Shown one piece after another: positions 61,505 to 64,000 of a stretch of DNA of 64,000 nt. The stretch's first letter is position 1. Each line of letters begins with the position of its first letter. The DNA comes from CALAED01 sp036555725 (GTDB lineage: Bacteria; Actinomycetota; Actinomycetes; Streptosporangiales; Streptosporangiaceae): positions 1 to 64,000 of the forward strand of contig DATBKU010000018.1 in assembly GCA_036555725.1 (NCBI GenBank), in the 5' to 3' direction. The notes below the pieces were generated by a model that made no database searches, was not told the DNA's origin, and was given only the letters and a program-made list of their open reading frames with translations. A program made the translations under genes and the position numbers.

Positions 61505-61535
61505 AGTTCGTAGCGAACTATTCGTACCGAACGAA
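61505..61535. promoter_or_regulatory. Operator repeats upstream of the MarR gene
   Basis: AGTTCG-TAG-CGAACT (61505-61519) is a perfect inverted repeat, followed by TTCGT-N5-ACGAA (61521-61535), which shares the TTCG/CGAA core. They fall just after a possible promoter (TTGACG at 61474, TCAAAT at 61498) and 8 bp before ATG 61543. Confidence 0.65.
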
Positions 61536-61542
61536 AGGTGGC

Positions 61543-61983
61543 ATGGACGAGCGGGCGGCCGCGGACGAGGTCGGGCGGCTCTATCCGGCCGTCTACCGCC
61601 GGTTCAAGGCCTCGCACCGGCCGGTCGGCGACTCGGGGCTGACCGCGCGCATGCTGGCGGTGTTGCAGCACCTCGCCGCGGCGGGGCCGCTGACCGTCGG
61701 CGAGCTGGCGGAGCATCTACGGCTGTCCAAGGCGGCCACGACCGAGTTGGTGAACCGGGTCGAGGAGCGCGGCCTGGTGGGCCGGATGCGCGACGAGCGT
61801 GACCGGCGCCGGGTGTTCGTCTGGGTCACCGACGAGGGCCAGGCGAAGGCCGCCGCGACCCGGGAGGTGCTGGCCGGCGACGCCCTGCTCGACGCCGTAC
61901 GGCGGATGTCACCCGACGACCGAGATCGACTGATCGACGGGCTGCGGGCCCTGCTGCGCGCGGCCGGGGAAGAGGAGCCATGA
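61543..61983 (+). CDS. MarR-family transcriptional regulator
   Basis: 146 residues. Winged helix-turn-helix with AVLQHLAAAGPLTVGELAEH, LRLSKAATTELVNRVEERGL and MRDERDRRRVFVWVTDEGQA, the standard MarR order. The C-terminal dimerisation helix includes MSPDDRDRLIDGLRALLRA. Two TTCG/CGAA operators sit just upstream, so self-regulation is likely. The stop overlaps the ATG of the small zinc ribbon gene by 4 bp (ATGA), so the two are coupled. Confidence 0.93.
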   Translation: MDERAAADEVGRLYPAVYRRFKASHRPVGDSGLTARMLAVLQHLAAAGPLTVGELAEHLRLSKAATTELVNRVEERGLVGRMRDERDRRRVFVWVTDEGQAKAAATREVLAGDALLDAVRRMSPDDRDRLIDGLRALLRAAGEEEP

Positions 61984-62168
61984 ACTGCGAGAGCTGCGGC
62001 ATGCCGATGAACACCGCCGAGGATCACGCACCGGGCCACCCGGACAGTACGTACTGCCGCCTGTGCAGCGACGCCGACGGCAACCTGCAGGACTTCGACG
62101 AGCGGTTCGAGCGGATGGTCCAGTGGCAGATGCGCCGGCGCGGCGGCGGCGACCTGCGGCTACGGTGA
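61980..62168 (+). CDS. Small zinc ribbon protein (zf-ribbon_2 type)
   Basis: 62 residues. Two cysteine pairs: MNCESCGMPMN at the start and YCRLCSDADGNLQDF near residue 26, with the M-x-C-x2-C-G-M-P-M and D-G-x-L-x-x-F features of the putative zinc ribbon family PF12674. A basic tail (RRRGGGDLRLR) ends it. Function unknown. It overlaps the MarR gene and may act with it. Confidence 0.85.
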   Translation: MNCESCGMPMNTAEDHAPGHPDSTYCRLCSDADGNLQDFDERFERMVQWQMRRRGGGDLRLR

Positions 62169-62206
62169 CGTATGACTCCCGGCCGGAGACGTGGGATGCT
62201 GGAGTT

Positions 62207-62632
62207 GTGACGCCAGAGGACCTCGTTCGGCTGCGCCGGGCTCGCGACACGATGGATCGTGATTACGCGAAGCCGCTCGACGTCCCGGCGCTGGCCCACG
62301 CCGCCCTCATGTCGGCCGGCCACTTCTCTCGGAGCTTCCGGGCCGCCTTCGGCGAGACGCCGTACAGCTATCTGATGACCCGCCGGATCGAGCGAGCCAA
62401 GACGCTGCTGCGCCGCGGCGACCTCACGGTGACGGAGGTCTGCTTCGAGGTCGGCTGTTCGTCGCTGGGTTCGTTCAGCTCGCGGTTCACCGAGCTGATC
62501 GGCGAGAGCCCGAGCGCCTACCGCGCCCGCGACCACGACGAGAGCGCCGCCATTCCGCCCTGCATCGCCAAGATCATTACGCGACCCGTCAGGAATGGAG
62601 AAGCCAAGTCCGCGGCTCCGCCCGTAGCGTGA
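62207..62632 (+). CDS. AraC-family DNA-binding protein (HTH domain only)
   Basis: 141 residues from GTG 62207. Two HTH motifs: YAKPLDVPALAHAALMSAGH with FSRSFRAAFGETPYSYLMTR, then DLTVTEVCFEVGCSSLGSF and RFTELIGESPSAYRAR. There is no ligand-binding domain; a tail of about 30 residues with IIPCI-like hydrophobics follows. Stand-alone AraC proteins of this length are often encoded directly before a VOC gene, as here. Confidence 0.88.
   Translation: MTPEDLVRLRRARDTMDRDYAKPLDVPALAHAALMSAGHFSRSFRAAFGETPYSYLMTRRIERAKTLLRRGDLTVTEVCFEVGCSSLGSFSSRFTELIGESPSAYRARDHDESAAIPPCIAKIITRPVRNGEAKSAAPPVA
62625..62630 (+). promoter_or_regulatory. Leaderless -10 element of the first VOC gene
   Basis: TAGCGT within the last codons of the AraC gene is followed by 7 nt and then ATG 62638. 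It would allow the VOC gene to be read without the AraC gene. Confidence 0.45.
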
Positions 62633-62637
62633 CCTGC

Positions 62638-63054
62638 ATGGAAATCAGGCTTTCCCAATGCTTCATCGCCGTTGACGACCACGACAATGCGCTCGCCTTC
62701 TACCGCGATGTGCTCGGCCTTGAAGTCCGCAACGACGTCGGGTTCGAGGGGATGCGCTGGGTGACCGTCGGGGCGCCCTCTCAGCCGGACGTGAACATCG
62801 TCCTGGAACCGCCTGCCGCGGACCCGAACGCCTCACCGGCCGACAAGAAGGCCATGGCCGAGCTGATGGCCAAAGGTCAGCTGCGCGGCGTCATCTTCAC
62901 AACGGACGACTGCGACGCCGCCTTCGAGCGCATCAGCTCCGCGGGCGGCGAGGTGCTGCAGGAGCCGATGGACCAGCCGTACGGCGTCCGCGACTGCGCC
63001 TTCCGCGACCCCGCGGGCAACATGCTGCGGTTCAACCAGCCCCGCAGCCGCTAG
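62638..63054 (+). CDS. VOC superfamily (glyoxalase-like) protein
   Basis: 138 residues from ATG 62638; GTG 62629 would overlap the AraC stop. Two beta-alpha-beta-beta-beta units: LSQCFIAVDDHDNALAFYRD with VLGLEVRNDVGFEGMRWVTV, and GVIFTTDDCDAAFERISSAG with VRDCAFRDPAGNMLRFNQP. The last motif holds the usual metal-ligand position. VOC proteins range from glyoxalases and dioxygenases to antibiotic-binding proteins, and this one cannot be placed further. Confidence 0.88.
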   Translation: MEIRLSQCFIAVDDHDNALAFYRDVLGLEVRNDVGFEGMRWVTVGAPSQPDVNIVLEPPAADPNASPADKKAMAELMAKGQLRGVIFTTDDCDAAFERISSAGGEVLQEPMDQPYGVRDCAFRDPAGNMLRFNQPRSR

Positions 63055-63143
63055 TTCCACACCCCGTTCCGCAACGTCGCCGCGGCCACCCGCGGCGTTG
63101 ATCACGCACGCCCAAAACACCGGCATCGAACGAAGGAGTCACC

Positions 63144-63488
63144 ATGGCTAACGGCATCAAGACCGTCATCTATCCGGTCAAGGATCTCGCCGCCGCGAAG
63201 GCCCTGTTCACCGGGCTCATCGGCGCGCAGCCCGAGTCCGACGCGCCGTACTACGTGGGCTGGAAGGTCGCCGGCCAGGACATCGGCCTCGACCCCAACG
63301 GCCACAAGCAGGGCATGACGGGCTCGCTCGCCTACTTCCACGTCGACGACATCGAGGCGACCCTGACCGCGCTCCTGAACGCCGGCGCGAAGATGGTGCA
63401 GGAGGTCAGGGACGTCGGTGGCGGCCGGCTGATCGCGTCGGTGCAAGACGCGGACGGCAATCCGATCGGCGTCCTCCAGGACACGTAG
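63144..63488 (+). CDS. VOC superfamily protein, second copy
   Basis: 114 residues. IKTVIYPVKDLAAAKALFTG starts the first unit, ALTALLNAGAKMVQEVRDVG and GRLIASVQDADGNPIGVLQD form the second. It is shorter than the first VOC gene and not a recent duplicate. A clear binding site (GAAGGAG) precedes ATG 63144. Function unknown. A strong terminator follows, closing this gene group. Confidence 0.88.
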   Translation: MANGIKTVIYPVKDLAAAKALFTGLIGAQPESDAPYYVGWKVAGQDIGLDPNGHKQGMTGSLAYFHVDDIEATLTALLNAGAKMVQEVRDVGGGRLIASVQDADGNPIGVLQDT

Positions 63489-63498
63489 GCCCTGCGGA

Positions 63499-63533
63499 GA
63501 CGGCGGGCAGGGGCGTGACCCCTGCCCGCCGTC
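63499..63533 (+). terminator. 15-bp hairpin terminator after the second VOC gene
   Basis: GACGGCGGGCAGGGG (63499-63513) pairs perfectly with CCCCTGCCCGCCGTC (63519-63533) around a 5-nt loop. There is no T-tract. It lies 10 nt after the stop codon. Confidence 0.85.
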
Positions 63534-63641
63534 GTACGTCTGGGGAACGGCCCGCGTGCCCGCTGGCGGGAGCCGTACGGATACCCTGCGCTGAGATGGT
63601 TCGGCGGCGGCCCGAACACAGCGCACAGGCGGGAGGCAGCC

Positions 63642-64000
63642 ATGGCGGGTCCGATCCGTGTTGTCATAGCCAAGCCTGGTCTCGACGGCCACGATCGTGG
63701 CGCGAAGGTCGTGGCCCGGGCGCTACGGGACGCGGGCATGGAGGTCATCTACACCGGCCTGCACCAGACGCCGGAGCAGATCGTCGAAGCCGCCCTGCAG
63801 GAGGACGCCGACGGCATCGGCCTGTCCATCCTGTCCGGCGCGCACATGACCCTGTGCGCCCGGGTCGTCGAGCTCCTCCAGGAGCGCGACGCCGCCGACA
63901 TCGTCGTCTTCGTCGGCGGCATCATCCCGGAGGCCGACATGCCCGAGCTGGAAAACCTCGGCATCGCCAAGATCTTCACGCCCGGGGCCACCACCCAGGA
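63642..64000 (+). CDS. B12-binding subunit of an acyl-CoA mutase (methylmalonyl-/isobutyryl-CoA mutase small subunit type), cut by window edge
   Basis: 119 codons visible. IRVVIAKPGLDGHDRGAKVV holds the D-x-H-x2-G motif whose His binds the cobalt of adenosylcobalamin; LSILSGAHMTLCARVVELL and FVGGIIPEADMPELENLGIA follow, and the end FTPGATTQ is near the C-terminus of such subunits (about 135 residues). Stand-alone subunits of this size include IcmB of Streptomyces; the sequence alone does not separate this from other B12-binding mutase subunits. ATG 63642 follows GGGAGG. Confidence 0.88.
   Translation, partial: MAGPIRVVIAKPGLDGHDRGAKVVARALRDAGMEVIYTGLHQTPEQIVEAALQEDADGIGLSILSGAHMTLCARVVELLQERDAADIVVFVGGIIPEADMPELENLGIAKIFTPGATTQ

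Overview
This is a chromosomal window of about 64 kb from a high-GC actinobacterium. Codon third positions are almost all G or C, GTG and TTG starts are common, and several genes have a -10 box about 7 nt before the start codon with no Shine-Dalgarno, as in actinobacterial leaderless transcripts. Gene order (glmS-coaA, acpS-nnr-alr-hydrolase-tsaE, tsaB-rimI-tsaD, groES-groEL1, sigma/anti-sigma-DUF5319-guaB-guaB3, then a GMC-oxidoreductase remnant and guaA) matches what I know of Streptomyces, Thermomonosporaceae and Mycobacterium. DUF397 genes, an XRE regulator of the Scr1 type and form II CoxSLM suggest Streptosporangiales/Thermomonosporaceae. That placement is inference.

Layout. 1-2.9 kb: glmS (3' end cut by the window edge) and coaA. 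2.9-6.2 kb: two DUF397 paralogues, an XRE/DUF5753 regulator and a cyclase-like protein. 6.2-14.4 kb: acpS, nnr, alr, alpha/beta hydrolase, tsaE (with an in-frame minisatellite), a membrane protein, tsaB, rimI, tsaD. 14.4-18.7 kb: phosphotransferase, long coiled-coil protein, zinc ribbon protein, THUMP-like methyltransferase. 18.7-32 kb: CIRCE-controlled groES-groEL, an SHBA/SigD-like sigma factor with anti-sigma partner, DUF5319, guaB, guaB3, glpD, a TetR regulator, a broken GMC oxidoreductase, an AlkD-like protein and guaA. 32-40 kb: methyltransferase, fragments of a glycosyltransferase, kynU, and coxS-coxL-coxM with a CoxG-like gene. 40-44 kb: a Cys-codon-rich leader ORF before a cysteine-dioxygenase-like gene, then an operon of a Pro-rich WXG100-like protein, a DUF1023 hydrolase and a hypothetical protein. 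44-47.6 kb: PspC protein divergent from a PspC-kinase/LuxR pair. 47.6-51.8 kb: carbonic anhydrase with its own possible leader ORF, cupin, YbaK and ArsR genes, a cluster of decayed genes, a Sul-like dihydropteroate synthase and a CMD protein. 52-57.6 kb: lipoprotein, nucleoside hydrolase, PIG-L deacetylase, dhaKLM, LtrA. 57.7-64 kb: pcrA, secreted beta-helix protein, MarR/zinc ribbon/AraC/VOC genes and the start of a B12-binding subunit.

Most of the window is housekeeping: cell wall and CoA precursors, the t6A pathway, chaperonins and GMP synthesis. The observations I find most notable are (1) a leaderless Cys-rich leader ORF whose Cys codons lie in a 10-nt segment perfectly complementary to the ribosome-binding site of the downstream cysteine-dioxygenase-like gene; (2) a dihydropteroate synthase far more like the mobile Sul1/Sul2 enzymes than like ordinary FolP; (3) a six-copy 15-bp repeat expanding TsaE; and (4) several gene remnants in otherwise conserved neighbourhoods. 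No rRNA, tRNA, CRISPR array, insertion sequence or prophage was recognised.
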